Below are positions 25,401-35,329 of a DNA stretch of 64,000 bases, one piece after another. A program made the translations under genes and the position numbers. The notes below the pieces were generated by a model. It did no database searches. It saw nothing but the letters and a program-made list of their open reading frames with translations, and was not told the DNA's origin. Numbering within the stretch: the first letter of the stretch is position 1; every line of letters starts with the position of its first letter. Source of the stretch: Salinigranum marinum (GTDB lineage: Archaea > Halobacteriota > Halobacteria > Halobacteriales > Haloferacaceae); contig NZ_CP100463.1 of assembly GCF_024228675.1 (NCBI RefSeq), positions 248,001-312,000 on the forward strand, written 5' to 3'.

Positions 25401-26704
25401 TCTGTCCGAGGTTGGAATCCTCGGGAGAGGTCATGAAGGTTGACTCCGGGCTGTGCCAACCAGCCGGTACTCCTATCCTCGCCCAAATTGGACGCAGACT
25501 CGGAGTTACTTTCGCTATTGTTGATGTTGAGACGGATGTTCTCCGCCCCGTTCACGTCAGCGTTGAACACCGCATCACACTCTTCGCACACGTACAAGCC
25601 ACGTTCAACACGCTGACTATCATCTTCTGTACCGCAAACACAGCACGTCTTGCTCGTGTCGCGTTCTGAAACTTCTACGACTTCGATACCCTCAACCTTC
25701 GCCTTGTACGTGAGTATCGACGTGAAGCGGTCAAACGCCCAGCCGTGCAAGTCAAGCTTTCCGTGCTTGCCCCAGTTCTTTGAGTCACCGTTTCCGTCCC
25801 CGCGGACGCCAGCGAGTTTTCCGATGTTGATTCGGCCAACTCCACGTTCGATGCACTTCTCAACGATATCTTTCGCTAAGGAGTGGAAGAAGTGAGTGCA
25901 GCGCTCTGACCATTTGTGATGCAGACGAGTGGCCTCAGTACTACCCGAGTCGTCACATTTGGCGATTTCTTTCGGGAAGTAGTAGCCATCCTGCTTCAAG
26001 CGGTTGCCGGGGTACAGGTCGGCTTCCTCGGTGCTGTACGCGACTGCCGCAAAGTTGCAGATGCCGAGGTCAACGCCTGCCGTCTCGTTGCCGGGAGTCT
26101 CGGGAGTCTCAATTTCGTCTTTGCAGACGAGGTGAAGTTCCCACTCTTGGTTGGCCTTGTTGTAGACGGCTCTGACCTGTTGTAGGTTCTCGACCGTAAC
26201 GCCGGGTCGGGTTTCGTACTCGACAAGGATGTACTCCCACGCTTTGGGATGTTCCTTGTGATTTGCGCCTTTCGACAGACGGACCCGGTTGTGCTTGGTG
26301 TCGTGACGGATTCCGTTTTGCTTCCACGTTACGGTCGAACGAGGATGTTCTTCATGAACGCGGTTGCCGTCGTTGTCGTAGTAGTTTTTCTTGCGGTATC
26401 CGGGCGGATTTGCTCGGTCGTCTGACTTGCGTTTGCCGTACCACGAGTTGAAGGCTTCAGCGAGTTCCTCTAGAACGCGCTGACTGGACTGACTGTGTAG
26501 TCCTTTGTAAGTTGTGTGACTCTTCAATTCGTTTTTCAAGTCTTCGTGACCGGGTATTTCGCCCGTTTCGTCCCACACTTGGCGGGAGTGATAGTTGGCT
26601 ACGTTCCAGAGTTTGCTGGCGCTCTATCCGTGGTGGTCGAGCATCCGCTCCACTTGTGAGTGGTTGAGGATTTTCGCTCGATGGGTGCGGTGGATCTCCA
26701 ACAT
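25379..26704 (-). pseudogene. tnpB: tnpB with in-frame stop and mutated RuvC-II
   Basis: From ATG 26704 the reading MLEIHRTHRAKILNHSQVE is followed after 26 codons by a TAG (complement of 26624-26626) where the sister copy at 49475-50796 has Trp. The rest (about 415 codons) is open, with RuvC-I VDLGICNF, a zinc finger CCVCG...CEEC and RuvC-III NADVNGAENIRL. At RuvC-II it reads INIGKLAGVR where the sister has INIGELAGVR, so the catalytic Glu is Lys. Internal restart at 26578 could still give a truncated product, but catalysis would be lost. Confidence 0.85.
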
Positions 26705-26849
26705 CTCGGAACGCCTGTATAATCACTTATACTTCCTTCTCTTGTAAAAATATGGATTACCGTGGAACATCCAGATGAGCAATCGAACGGTGGACTGTGT
26801 AAGTTATTGTTGGATTCATCCTGAGCCTAAAGGGTCAGGTATTCTCCTT

Positions 26850-27154
26850 GTTTTCGTATAACGTACGAGCCATTTTGCTCGGTAACTGACGCGCTGTAGA
26901 TGCAGAGCAGGTCTTCAGATATATTCATTTGTTCCCGGTAATTGCGGGAGTGCCGTCATAGATGTTCTGTTCAGGTTCCACACTGCGTATGACTGTTCAG
27001 GCGGGTAACAAAGAGTAAATATCAGTCGATCCCATCGAGTTCGAGTGAGTGTCTGCTTGGATGTGGCGTGGAACCAAGCACTCTGTCGACTGAGCGACGG
27101 GCCCTCAAGAAATTATTACCGACACCGAAACAGCGTCATTGTCATCGAGTGAGT
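26850..27154. other. Gene-free interval
   Basis: AT-richer DNA between the left end of the TnpB element and the ferredoxin pseudogene. No gene or repeat that I can support. Confidence 0.4.
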
Positions 27155-27829
27155 TCACTGCTTCCGCGCCTCAGCCTCAACCGCCGAGCGAGTCGACGAC
27201 AAGATCGCCCAGAAAACACCACTCTCGGAAAAATGAGTACCCCCCGGTAGTCGCCTATGATGCCTCGCCGGTTCGATGGAGAACGAATCCCGCGGATACG
27301 CCACACAGGTCGGGGTGTAGCCGTCGTCGAGCATCTGCTGGTTGTCGTGGACGACGACGTCCTCACTCGGCCCGTCTTGGATCTGTCCGGCACAGGAAAC
27401 ACATGAGCCCTGTCGGCATGCATACGGCAGGTCCCAGCGGTTTTCCTCGCCGGATTCGAGGATGGATTTGTTGTTGGCGATCTCGATCGTGTCTCCCTCC
27501 TTGACGAACTCCACCTCAAAGATTCGATCTCGTCCTCGGGGCTGTCGGCGGGGCCGGTCTCCTCGACCGTCTCCTCGCCGCCCTCTTCGAGCTCCGCGCC
27601 CTCGGCGGCACCGCCGGCAGCGACTGCCGCCGCAGTCCCCCCACCGATCAACCGGTTCATCGGCTCGAGGAAGTCGGTCTCGGGCACCGTCTCCGCTCGG
27701 CGGTCGAGCACCTCTTGGAGATGTCCTATGTCGAGCGCCACCCCGTGTCCCCTTGGAGTAGTGCAGCGTGACAGCGATGAGCGTCAACAGGACGCCCATA
27801 TTGAGTCCCACGACGTTGATCTCGACCAT
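27155..27829 (-). pseudogene. Membrane-anchored 2Fe-2S ferredoxin, two frameshifts
   Basis: Three successive minus-strand frames assemble into one protein. Frame one from ATG 27829: MVEINVVGLNMGVLLTLIAV (membrane anchor) and LHYSKGTR. Frame two: EVLDRRAETVPETDFLEPMN and a Gly/Ala/Glu-rich linker to SPEDEIE. Frame three: FEVEFVKEGDTIEIANNKSILE, WDLPYACRQGSCVSCAGQIQ and the last ligand in PTCVAYPRD. Cluster ligands CxxxxCxxC...C are all encoded, but at least two single-base shifts separate anchor, linker and cluster domain, and the C-terminus runs past the normal end. Probably a decayed electron carrier. Confidence 0.8.
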
Positions 27830-27914
27830 GCGCGCCGCTACGGATGGGGGGCTAAGCGGATCGTGACTGCTTCGCTCCGATGCGCCGTCGGCGCTCAATT
27901 CGGGTGAGCGAGCG

Positions 27915-30149
27915 TTACTGCCGTCTGCCGCCGTCGGTTGCGGCCTGCGTCCCGCCACTCACGCCACCGGTGTCGATACCAGTGCCCTGTGTCCCGAGGT
28001 CGAACGCGTCGAGAAGCGACGAGAGGTCGACCGCGCGGTCGGACAGCGACTCGGCGCTGTCGGACACTTCTGTCAGTGAGGCGGTCTGTTCCTCCGCGGC
28101 GGCTGAGACGGACTGCGCCTCGGCGGCGGTCTGCTGGCCAATCGACGACACCTCGTCGACGACGGCCACGACCTGTTCGGAGGTGGCCGCCTGCTCGTCG
28201 GTGGCGTCGCTGATAGACTGCACGCCGTCGTTCGCCGACGAGACGTCGTCGCCGATTCCCTCAAGCATGCCGAGTGCCTCCTCGATCGTCTCGGTGCCGC
28301 TGGCGACCCGCTCGCGCATCTCCGTCATGTCGTCGACGGCATCGGCGGTCGACGCTTGGACGTCGTCGACCAACCCGGATATCTCGGTGGTCGACGATGC
28401 CACCTCCTCGGCGAGTTCCTTGATTTCGGCCGCGACGACAGCGAACCCTTCGCCGGCGTCGCCCGCGCTGGCGGCCTCGATCGAGGCGTTCAGCGCGAGC
28501 AGGTTGGTCTGCTCGGCGACCCCTTCGATGAGCGAGACGACTTCGCCGATGCGGTCCATCTCCGCGTCGAGCGCCGCCACTTCCTCGGCGGATTGCTCGC
28601 TTTGTCGCTCGATACGGCCCATCTCCGTCATCGCCTCCGAGGCGTACGTTTTCCCCTCCTCAGCCTGTTTGGCCGCGTTCTCAGCTGTCCCGGCGACCTC
28701 AGCCGACGAGGAGGCGATCTCCTCGATGGTCGCCGAGAGATCCGTCATCTCGTCTGCGACCTCCTGCATCCGTTCTTCCTGGTCGACCGCCCCGTCGGAG
28801 ATCTCCTGTACCGAGACGGCCACCTCGTCGCTCGCACTGCTCACTTCCTCGGCGCTAGCGGTCACCTCCTGGCTCGCTGCTGCCACGTCGTCGGCGAACG
28901 ACCGAACCTGGCTGAGCGTGGTCGCGACCGACTCGACCATCCGGTTGAAGCCGACGCCGACCTTCTCCATCGCGTCGCTCTCGCTCGTCGGGTCGACCCG
29001 AACCGTGAGATCACCGTCGGCCGCCCGGGCAAGCGCCCCGTCGTACTCGGTTGCCTTCTGGTCGAGGTGGGTCGCCAGCGCGTTCGCCTCGTCGAGTTGG
29101 GCGCGGATGGAGTCGCGCATCGCGCCGAACGCCTGGTAGAGCCGGCCGATTTCGTCCTGTCGGTCGGTTTCCACTGAGACATCGAGGTTGCCGCTCTCCA
29201 GCTTTTTAGCGGTCTCTTGGAGGTTGTCGAGTGCCCTGACCGTCCCACGACCGATCGTCAAGCCGATGGCGATGAACCCGGCTGCGAACAGCCCGATGAG
29301 GAGTAACAGGTCCTTCTGGACGGTGCTGACGAGCGCGTAGGCGCTCGACTTGGGGGCGTGGGTCAGCACGACCCAGTCGGTCCCCTTGACTGGTGCGTAG
29401 CCGACGAGGAGTGAACCCTGCTCGAGAGCACCCGTTTCGCCGGCGATGCCGGCCTGGAGCGCCTCGTTGTCGGTTCCGCCCTCGTACTCGGCGAGGACCG
29501 CCTCGTCGTCCTGTGCGAACTCGACGACGCCGTGACTGTCGACGACCTGGGTGTAGCCGCCTTCGATGGGGTCGCGGAAGTGGTCCGCGCGTTCGGCCGC
29601 GTCGACCGTCATCACGACTGCTCGGCCCTCCGACCCGCTGCTGGCGAACGCGACGAGCTCCTCGTCACCCTGTTTGTACCCTTGGGAAACGAGGGTGTCC
29701 CCGTTCCCGACGGTGGCTAGCGAGCTGTCGACCCAGGTGACGCCCATCGCGTCGAGCGTCGTTCCCTCCTGCACGTCGCCGGTACTCGCCAACACGGCAC
29801 CCGACTGCCGGTCAACGAGATGAATCGCTTGCACGTATGAGGGGAGTCTCTCCTGCTCCTCGGCCAACTGCGCAATGGCCGTCGACTCGTCGCCCTCGAC
29901 GCCCTCGAGGTCCGAGAGCAGCCGGACGATCTGCTCGTTCTCCTCAACCCACTGAGCGAAGACGTCGGCCTCGAGTTCAGCGACGGTCTGCATCTCGGCA
30001 TGTGTGTCGTGTTTGAGCTCGGTCGCGACCATGTCCTGGATAACCAGCCCGGCCCCGGCGATGACGAGCAGAATCACGAGGACGACAGCGGCGAACTGCC
30101 GGAGGTAGCTCCCCGCGAGCCACGAGGGAAGTTTTGACTGTACGTTCAT
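27915..30149 (-). CDS. Methyl-accepting transducer (Htr) protein
   Basis: A 744-residue membrane transducer that signals to CheA/CheW. Order: transmembrane 1 (about 17-37), extracytoplasmic sensor (about 40-270, Cache-like, with [17 protein letters not shown] and [16 protein letters not shown]), transmembrane 2 (about 280-300; [17 protein letters not shown]), two HAMP segments (about 300-420), and a long coiled-coil signalling domain whose tip [32 protein letters not shown] is the conserved hairpin. Methylation-helix Glu/Gln pairs flank it. Ligand unknown. Start at 30149 ([10 protein letters not shown]); ATG 30164 is an alternative. Confidence 0.92.
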   Translation of the reverse strand: MNVQSKLPSWLAGSYLRQFAAVVLVILLVIAGAGLVIQDMVATELKHDTHAEMQTVAELEADVFAQWVEENEQIVRLLSDLEGVEGDESTAIAQLAEEQERLPSYVQAIHLVDRQSGAVLASTGDVQEGTTLDAMGVTWVDSSLATVGNGDTLVSQGYKQGDEELVAFASSGSEGRAVVMTVDAAERADHFRDPIEGGYTQVVDSHGVVEFAQDDEAVLAEYEGGTDNEALQAGIAGETGALEQGSLLVGYAPVKGTDWVVLTHAPKSSAYALVSTVQKDLLLLIGLFAAGFIAIGLTIGRGTVRALDNLQETAKKLESGNLDVSVETDRQDEIGRLYQAFGAMRDSIRAQLDEANALATHLDQKATEYDGALARAADGDLTVRVDPTSESDAMEKVGVGFNRMVESVATTLSQVRSFADDVAAASQEVTASAEEVSSASDEVAVSVQEISDGAVDQEERMQEVADEMTDLSATIEEIASSSAEVAGTAENAAKQAEEGKTYASEAMTEMGRIERQSEQSAEEVAALDAEMDRIGEVVSLIEGVAEQTNLLALNASIEAASAGDAGEGFAVVAAEIKELAEEVASSTTEISGLVDDVQASTADAVDDMTEMRERVASGTETIEEALGMLEGIGDDVSSANDGVQSISDATDEQAATSEQVVAVVDEVSSIGQQTAAEAQSVSAAAEEQTASLTEVSDSAESLSDRAVDLSSLLDAFDLGTQGTGIDTGGVSGGTQAATDGGRRQ

Positions 30150-30250
30150 ATCCTCGTATCGCAATCGTTACGTATCTACGTACCACCACAATACATTGAT
30201 ACTAAATATCGCCAGTAATACCCGGCTGCCGAACAGTCGCCGTACCGGAC

Positions 30251-30445
30251 CTATTCGAACAGTTCGGTCAGCACGGTTTCCAGCGCGATACGGAGATGTT
30301 GGTGGAACGTCGACGCCGAGATGCACATCGTCTCGGTGACGTCCTCGGCGGTCTGCTGGTGGGGGGCGCACGAAGTAGCCGCCGTAGTACGCCGCCTGTA
30401 ACGCCGCCAGCTGTCGGTCGGTGAGAGTCGTTCTCCATTAAGCTG
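30251..30445 (-). pseudogene. C-terminal remnant of a bacterio-opsin-activator-type HTH regulator
   Basis: Minus-strand frames read LTDRQLAALQAAYYGGYFVRP and, after a one-base shift, PHQQTAEDVTETMCISASTFHQHLR with a proper C-terminus IALETVLTELFE. This is the HTH-10 DNA-binding domain that ends Bat-type regulators. The sensory N-terminus is missing and the frame is broken, so it is a relic upstream of the transducer gene. Confidence 0.75.
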
Positions 30446-30567
30446 TATACGATCCGCCGAAACCTCACGACGGTAGTACAAATTGCCTAGCTTCGGTCAG
30501 TCGAGAAACGAGTTTTTGAGCACATCGTGACCATCATCTAGTAGTGACCCTCACCTGTGAGTCGCGT

Positions 30568-32221
30568 CGGATTACATTTCGCCGGATTGCTCGACGGTTA
30601 TATGCTCAGTGGCCAGCGTACGAGTCGACACCACTGTACGATCGAACGTCGCTCGCTGGACTGGAGTCAGATGTGCGAGTAGTCGCAAAGACGTGGGTCG
30701 AGCATGAGAGCCACGACTCGGTCGAGGAGTTCGTCTGTGCACTCCCGCTAGCCTACTTCCGGTTCAATGCCCACGATCGGTATAAGCGGTCGACACGCTA
30801 CTAGATGGACACCCTCTTTCGGGTGTTCGCCCTGAAGGAACTCCACGGGTGGGAGCATGAAACCGCACTCGTCGACCACCTCGGGAACCGTCCTGAACTT
30901 TGCGAGCAACTGGGTTTCGAGACGATCCCGGACCAGTCAACAATGTGGAGAAGCTGGCACCAGCGGTTCACCGCTGACCTCAGGGGGACAGTCGAGACGG
31001 CGACTCGAACGATCCTCATCAAAGCCCAGAATACAGGTGTCGCGATTCCGCGTGAACCGGCACGGAAGCTCCGATACCATGGGAGGCAGTCTGGTGGGTT
31101 AGAACTCGACGATTAAACTACCGTTAGAGCAGGCAGAGAAGATCACCGACGACGTCAGCCGCATTGTCTTCCCGGCATTCTCGCTAGATCGAGGCGAGGG
31201 CTGTGAGATCCACGAGAACACCTACTGGGACTTGCAGACGTATCTGGGGCTTCGCGAGGGGCTGGCTGCTAACGAAGGGGCACGCAATTTCGTCGACGAA
31301 TCGACTCGGGATCGGACGCCGCTGGGCCACGCCCACCGTGAGCACATTCGTGACCTCTCAGTATCAGAGATTCGTGAGATGTACCGACAGGCAGTTAATA
31401 TGCTCCTGAACTGGGTCGCGGAGACGGAGCAGTTCTTTCGAGCGGGCATCGTCGCGGTCGACATCACTGAAGCAGATCCCTTCACGGGTGATCGGACGGG
31501 GTACAAGGACGAGATAATCGGGACGACGGAGAAGACCGACGAGTACGCCTACCAGTGGGCGACAGTCCAATTAGTCGGCAACGCTGTCCCGATTGTGCTG
31601 GACGCACGGCCAGTCCGGAAGGGTGAATCTCGCTTAGAAATCGTCGAGGATCTCTTGGATTCGGCCGAGGAGCTGGTTCACGTCGACAACGTGCTGATGG
31701 ATCGCGAGTTCGACAGCCAGCACATTTTAACAGATGCTCAGCCAGCGTGGCTTGTCGTATGTCGTGCCCAAGCGGATGCAGACCAGCGAAAAAGCCCAAG
31801 CGAAGCGCCTCCTCAAACGGGAAAGGACCGATACGAAACTGACCGGAAGTTGCATCTCGGCAAGAACGAGTGGCACGAGACGACGCTGATCTACCGGCGG
31901 AAAGAGAACTTTGAGCACGATGACCACCGGCAGTACTCGGTGTTTATGTCGAATCGAGGCAGCGGGCATCTCACCGAGTATGGGTATCGGTGGGAAATCG
32001 AGAGTGGCTACAAGTCGATCAAGCGGTTCATGGCTGCGACGACCTCGAAGAATTTTGGGCTGCGGTTCTTCTACTTCGCGTTTGCCTGTCTGTTGTACTC
32101 TATCTGGCGAGCGGTTGATCTCCTCGTCCAAGTGGCATTAACCGATGAGTACGAACACGCCCCGGTCGTGACAGCGGACAACACGCTGACGCTGCTGAAG
32201 AAGGAAACCGGAACCGGGTAG
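30568..32221 (+). pseudogene. IS4-type transposase, stop and frameshift (nested-element host)
   Basis: The N-terminal part (DSVEEFVCALPLAYFRFNAHDRY) is broken by TAG at 30802-30804, continues in frame (MDTLFRVFALKELHGWEHE) to 31116, then shifts frame and runs from about 31190 to 32221. Catalytic parts are visible: first Asp in AVDITEADPF, second in VDNVLMDREF, and a perfect IS4 YREK signature Y-x2-R-x3-E-x6-K in YGYRWEIESGYKSIK. Close relatives, all decayed, lie at 37040-37219 and 50941-51643. The element's tail is itself interrupted by the ISH1-like IS at 32330. Confidence 0.85.
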
Positions 32222-32329
32222 TGAGGCGTTCAGTCCGAGAGAGCGCCGATATTTGAGTGGAAACGCTGGCGGCAGTCTCAGAAATTCGTCAATACTGTTG
32301 TTCGTGCGACAAGACATGACAAGTTAGAG

Positions 32330-33449
32330 TGCCTTGTTGAACGCAAGACAGCGTCGGGGTGGGGTTGCTGATCTACAATTTTACGGCGCTAAAGACGGCT
32401 TCTCGCCCTCAGAAGATGCAGTAGCTGTCACTCACAGCGGTTGCTGATGAGTCAAAACTATGGTACCTTGCTCCATTGTTCCGGTGACGGCGGCGATGCC
32501 TCTCCCGGATACGTCCGGAGAAGGGGAGCAGACGGCGAGCCCTAACTCGCCGCCTGCGTCAGGTTATGCACGATGCACTTGCGAGTCAGCTCCCGGAACT
32601 GGCCATGCCAGCTCCGGGAGCGGAGCTTCTCGCCGTCGTCTTCCTTCAACTGCGAGAAACCTGTCTCGCTCATCCAGCGTTGGTTGTAGTCCTCGTTCAT
32701 CCGGGCGTTGTGGGCCTTCTGCAACGGTGTCTGCTCCCTGTGCTTGATCAACGGTCGCGTTGAGTTGGAGCGACACTCCTCGCGGAGGTCGCTCCACGAA
32801 TAGTTCGCATCAGCAGACAACACACGCAGGTCTTCCGCGTTCCGGCGGAAGACCTGCATCCCGATGTGGCCGTCCCAGGCTTTCTTCGTCGTGAAATGAA
32901 CGTCCTTGATCGCCAGCGAGTTCACGTCGATCAAGATCGTCGTCTTCATCGACTGGAACGAGTAATTCGCGCGGTCGCGGTAGTGGTAGCTGGTTTGATC
33001 GCGCTGGAAGCCACTCGCGTCAATCGCGGCTTCACCACTCCAGCCCGCCTGCTCCGCCGAAGCGCGGAGCAGGCGGCGCAGGTCACGCATCCGGTACTCT
33101 TGTTCCCACCGGCAGAACGAACTGTAGTGCGGTGCCTCGTCAAGTTCGAACACGGCGAGGACACCGGGCATCTCGTTAAGATAGTCTTCAGTCTCACGGA
33201 GGCTCTTCTCCAACTCGACGCGGTACAGAATCAAGGCGATCTGCACCCATTTCGCGTACCCGCCCGCGCCGTCCGGCGCGGCGGGTACTTCCGGGTCGTC
33301 AACGTGCTGTTTGGCAAGATCTCGACACATCCGTGCTAGCCGTCTGAGCGATGCCATATCGCCAGACGGCGTCCAATTACGGGTTAGCGTGACGGAATCT
33401 TCCCGTGAGAGCGTCTGAAGCTGCCGTTAGTCGACCGCAAAACAAGGCA
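32330..33449 (-). mobile_element. Complete ISH1-like IS5-family element, 8-bp duplication AGTTAGAG
   Basis: A 1120-base element with inverted ends TGCCTTGTT at both termini and a perfect 8-base target duplication AGTTAGAG at 32322-32329 and 33450-33457. One transposase. It sits inside the 3' non-coding tail of the older IS4-type element, so it is the younger insertion. An identical partial copy in the same orientation is at 1-353. Confidence 0.95.
32542..33357 (-). CDS. IS5-family (ISH1-like) transposase
   Basis: A 271-residue intact DDE transposase. First Asp in AAIDASGF, second in VLSADANYSWSD, and the YREK signature Y-x2-R-x3-E-x6-K in YNQRWMSETGFSQLK. The N-terminal MASLRRLARMCRDLA resembles ISH1 of Halobacterium. 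Target duplication length of 8 also fits ISH1. Likely active, given two identical copies in the window. Confidence 0.93.
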   Translation of the reverse strand: MASLRRLARMCRDLAKQHVDDPEVPAAPDGAGGYAKWVQIALILYRVELEKSLRETEDYLNEMPGVLAVFELDEAPHYSSFCRWEQEYRMRDLRRLLRASAEQAGWSGEAAIDASGFQRDQTSYHYRDRANYSFQSMKTTILIDVNSLAIKDVHFTTKKAWDGHIGMQVFRRNAEDLRVLSADANYSWSDLREECRSNSTRPLIKHREQTPLQKAHNARMNEDYNQRWMSETGFSQLKEDDGEKLRSRSWHGQFRELTRKCIVHNLTQAAS

Positions 33450-33486
33450 AGTTAGAGCCGATCTGAAGAGATCTTCCTCACTGAGT

Positions 33487-33576
33487 CGGCCGAAACAACG
33501 CATTACAGGCCCGCTAAACTCGCTGTAGTCTCAACTTCCAAACCAACACCAGAAGTTACGACTGGTCCTCTCGACG
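33487..33576 (+). repeat. Dispersed 100-bp repeat, site A
   Basis: Shares, in order, CCGAAACAACGCATTACAG, GTAGTCTCAACTT and a degenerate TTACGAC-N5-CTCTCGA followed by CGCATACG with sites B (37350-37450) and C (48310-48412). It lies at the end of the broken IS4-type element and is probably its right end plus adjoining target. Confidence 0.65.
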
Positions 33577-33690
33577 CATACGATTGGATTCGACGGTTGG
33601 ACGCCAATCGTTTTCCCAGCCACCCCCCTTCGTTTGAGTTGTATCGATCGCCGAGCACGTCGCACCGGCCGTGTGTCCAGATAGCAACGT

Positions 33691-33978
33691 ATGCCACTCG
33701 CTCAACTCCTCGAACAGTACGTCAGTCTCGGTATCTTCGTCCTCGCTGGGGGGCTCAGCGTTCTCAGTTTCCTCGCGTGGCGACGGGAACGGGATCGTCG
33801 TATGCGAATCGTCACGTTGGGGTACGCGATGTTTGCCGTCTACGGATTCATCGTGTTTCTCGAGTATCCGCTGCTCCCGTATATCCCGTACGCGACGCTC
33901 GAATTGCTCGAACACGGGAGTGCAATCCTGATTCTCGGTGGCCTCCTGGCCTTCTTCATCGCTCTCACGCGGGACTGA
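33691..33978 (+). CDS. Small membrane protein (DUF7521-like)
   Basis: A 95-residue protein with three predicted transmembrane helices (LGIFVLAGGLSVLSFLAW; RIVTLGYAMFAVYGFIVFL; HGSAILILGGLLAFFIAL). Such proteins commonly precede a two-winged-helix regulator in haloarchaea, as here (stop 3 bases before the next start). I recall the family as DUF7521, function unknown; the pairing suggests a membrane sensor or partner for the regulator. Confidence 0.7.
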   Translation: MPLAQLLEQYVSLGIFVLAGGLSVLSFLAWRRERDRRMRIVTLGYAMFAVYGFIVFLEYPLLPYIPYATLELLEHGSAILILGGLLAFFIALTRD

Positions 33979-33981
33979 GCA

Positions 33982-34503
33982 ATGTCGGCACCGGACCTCG
34001 AACTGGACTCTCGGCGGGCTATCTACCAGCGGATAGCCGACACGCCTGGCGTTCACTTTCGCGCACTCCTCGACGACCTCGGCTACGCGCAGGGAACGCT
34101 CCAATATCACCTCCGATGGCTCGCTGACGAAGACCTGATCGAAATCTCGGACGACGGCAAGTACACGCGGTACTATCCGGCTACCGAGTTCGACGAAGCC
34201 GATCGAGCAGTGATGAACGCGTTGCGACGGGAGTACAGTCGCCGCATCCTCGCACACCTTCTCACGAACGGCCCGCTCTCAACAACCGAACTCAGCGACC
34301 GCTTGGACAAGGCGCAATCGACCGTCTCGTGGCATCTTTCGAAGCTCGCCGAGGCCGACCTCGTCACGAAAGAGCGCGACGGCCGGAGCGTCGTCTACGA
34401 GGTCAGCGATCCTGATCGGGTCAAATACCTCTACACGGTTCACCGGCGCTCGTTCACTGACAAAGTTGTTGACCGTATTCTGGGTCTCTGGGACAGCTAC
34501 TAA
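33982..34503 (+). CDS. Double winged-helix transcriptional regulator
   Basis: A 173-residue regulator with two helix-turn-helix units: residues about 10-60 (GVHFRALLDDLGYAQGTLQYHLRWLADEDLIE) and about 75-140 (RRILAHLLTNGPLSTTELSDRLDKAQSTVSWHLSKLAEADLV). Cotranscribed with the membrane protein at 33691. It converges on the ferric-reductase-like/ApbE operon with a four-base overlap of the gene ends (34500-34503), and is a reasonable candidate regulator of it. Confidence 0.82.
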   Translation: MSAPDLELDSRRAIYQRIADTPGVHFRALLDDLGYAQGTLQYHLRWLADEDLIEISDDGKYTRYYPATEFDEADRAVMNALRREYSRRILAHLLTNGPLSTTELSDRLDKAQSTVSWHLSKLAEADLVTKERDGRSVVYEVSDPDRVKYLYTVHRRSFTDKVVDRILGLWDSY

Positions 34504-35042
34504 CTCGGGGTCGTGTTCGATGGTAGCCCGCGAAGCACCAGCAGGCGCAACAGGAGCACGTACACGAGGAACGCCACTGAGGGCCCCAACAGGGGACGGA
34601 CGAGTCCCGTCAGATCAGTCCCGATCGCTGCAGCATGGATTGTCCCGAAGACGAACCCGGCGTACGCGAACGAGTGAACGACACGCGGCCCCCACGGGCG
34701 CTGGAAGCGTTTCGCGTCAGTAAAGCCAAGCACCGCGACGACGAGCAGTAACAGTGCGCCTGCGCCGACGGCGACACCACCGAGGAAGTACGGCATCGAG
34801 TATGCCGGCGCCGGAACCTGTCCGGTGACGACGAACCACGCGTCGAGGATACCGAGCCCCGCGTGCAGCAGTGTGACGATCATCGCGAACACGGACAGTT
34901 CGATGTGTATGCGTTGGGCGGCCTCGTGGAGCACGCCGAACGACTCCGTGTTGTAGAGGACGCCTGTGAGTGCGGCCAGGTACAGCAGTGGGTATGTGAC
35001 GAGCGCGGCACCGCGGTCAAGGAGCCAGACGAGTTGAGACAT
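34500..35042 (-). CDS. Bis-haem ferric-reductase-like transmembrane protein
   Basis: A 180-residue membrane protein with five helices. Two helices carry paired His with the spacing of ferric reductase/NOX-type bis-haem b domains: H-x13-H in IHIELSVFAMIVTLLHAG and H-x12-H in VVHSFAYAGFVFGTIHAA. It should move electrons across the membrane. It is the last gene of an operon acidic protein - ApbE - TSP3 protein - this protein, with start overlapping the preceding stop by one base. A flavinylated or periplasmic partner is expected from the presence of ApbE. Confidence 0.75.
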   Translation of the reverse strand: MSQLVWLLDRGAALVTYPLLYLAALTGVLYNTESFGVLHEAAQRIHIELSVFAMIVTLLHAGLGILDAWFVVTGQVPAPAYSMPYFLGGVAVGAGALLLLVVAVLGFTDAKRFQRPWGPRVVHSFAYAGFVFGTIHAAAIGTDLTGLVRPLLGPSVAFLVYVLLLRLLVLRGLPSNTTPS

Positions 35043-35329
35043 TACGATGCTCCCGTCGTTTCGACGACATCGGGACAGCCATCCGAGTCTTGAAACCCGT
35101 TCGCTGACTCCGGTCGAGTCGGACACGTGTCGGTCGTGTCGCTGATGCCATCCCCGTCGTAATCTGCCGGTGCCCGTCTCTCCGAAACGGTCTGATCGAC
35201 GAGGTCGGTCTGTGTTTTCTCAGTCGCTTGGGTGGTCCGGACGTCGTCAATCTGCCACAGGACTGGAACGGCCACGACCAGAACGACGATCGCGACGACG
35301 GTGATTCGCTGCTTATGCGTCCATGACAT
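35042..35329 (-). CDS. Membrane-anchored thrombospondin type 3 repeat protein
   Basis: A 95-residue exported protein with one N-terminal transmembrane anchor (ITVVAIVVLVVAVPVLW) and an extracytoplasmic TSP3-type calcium motif DYDGDGISDTTDTCP and NGFQDSDGCPD. The very end reads VETTGAS, which resembles the S/T-G-A-S/T flavinylation motif modified by ApbE, although the usual Asp is not in register. Its start lies 17 bases inside the end of apbE and its stop overlaps the next start, so the three genes are translationally coupled. Confidence 0.72.
   Translation of the reverse strand: MSWTHKQRITVVAIVVLVVAVPVLWQIDDVRTTQATEKTQTDLVDQTVSERRAPADYDGDGISDTTDTCPTRPESANGFQDSDGCPDVVETTGAS

Larger units (their letters stand above)
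25316..26849 (-). mobile_element. IS200/IS605-type TnpB element (decayed), copy 1
   Basis: On the minus strand the element runs from a left-end hairpin near 26849 (GACCC/GGGTC-like arms around CCTTTAGG, with GAATACC outside) through a broken tnpB to a right-end hairpin CCCGCGTC-TTCAG-GCGCGGG ending GGAGGATGTCAA at 25316. Ends match the copy at 49412-50940. No TnpA. The insertion separates a TRAM-domain gene end from its start. Confidence 0.75.
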
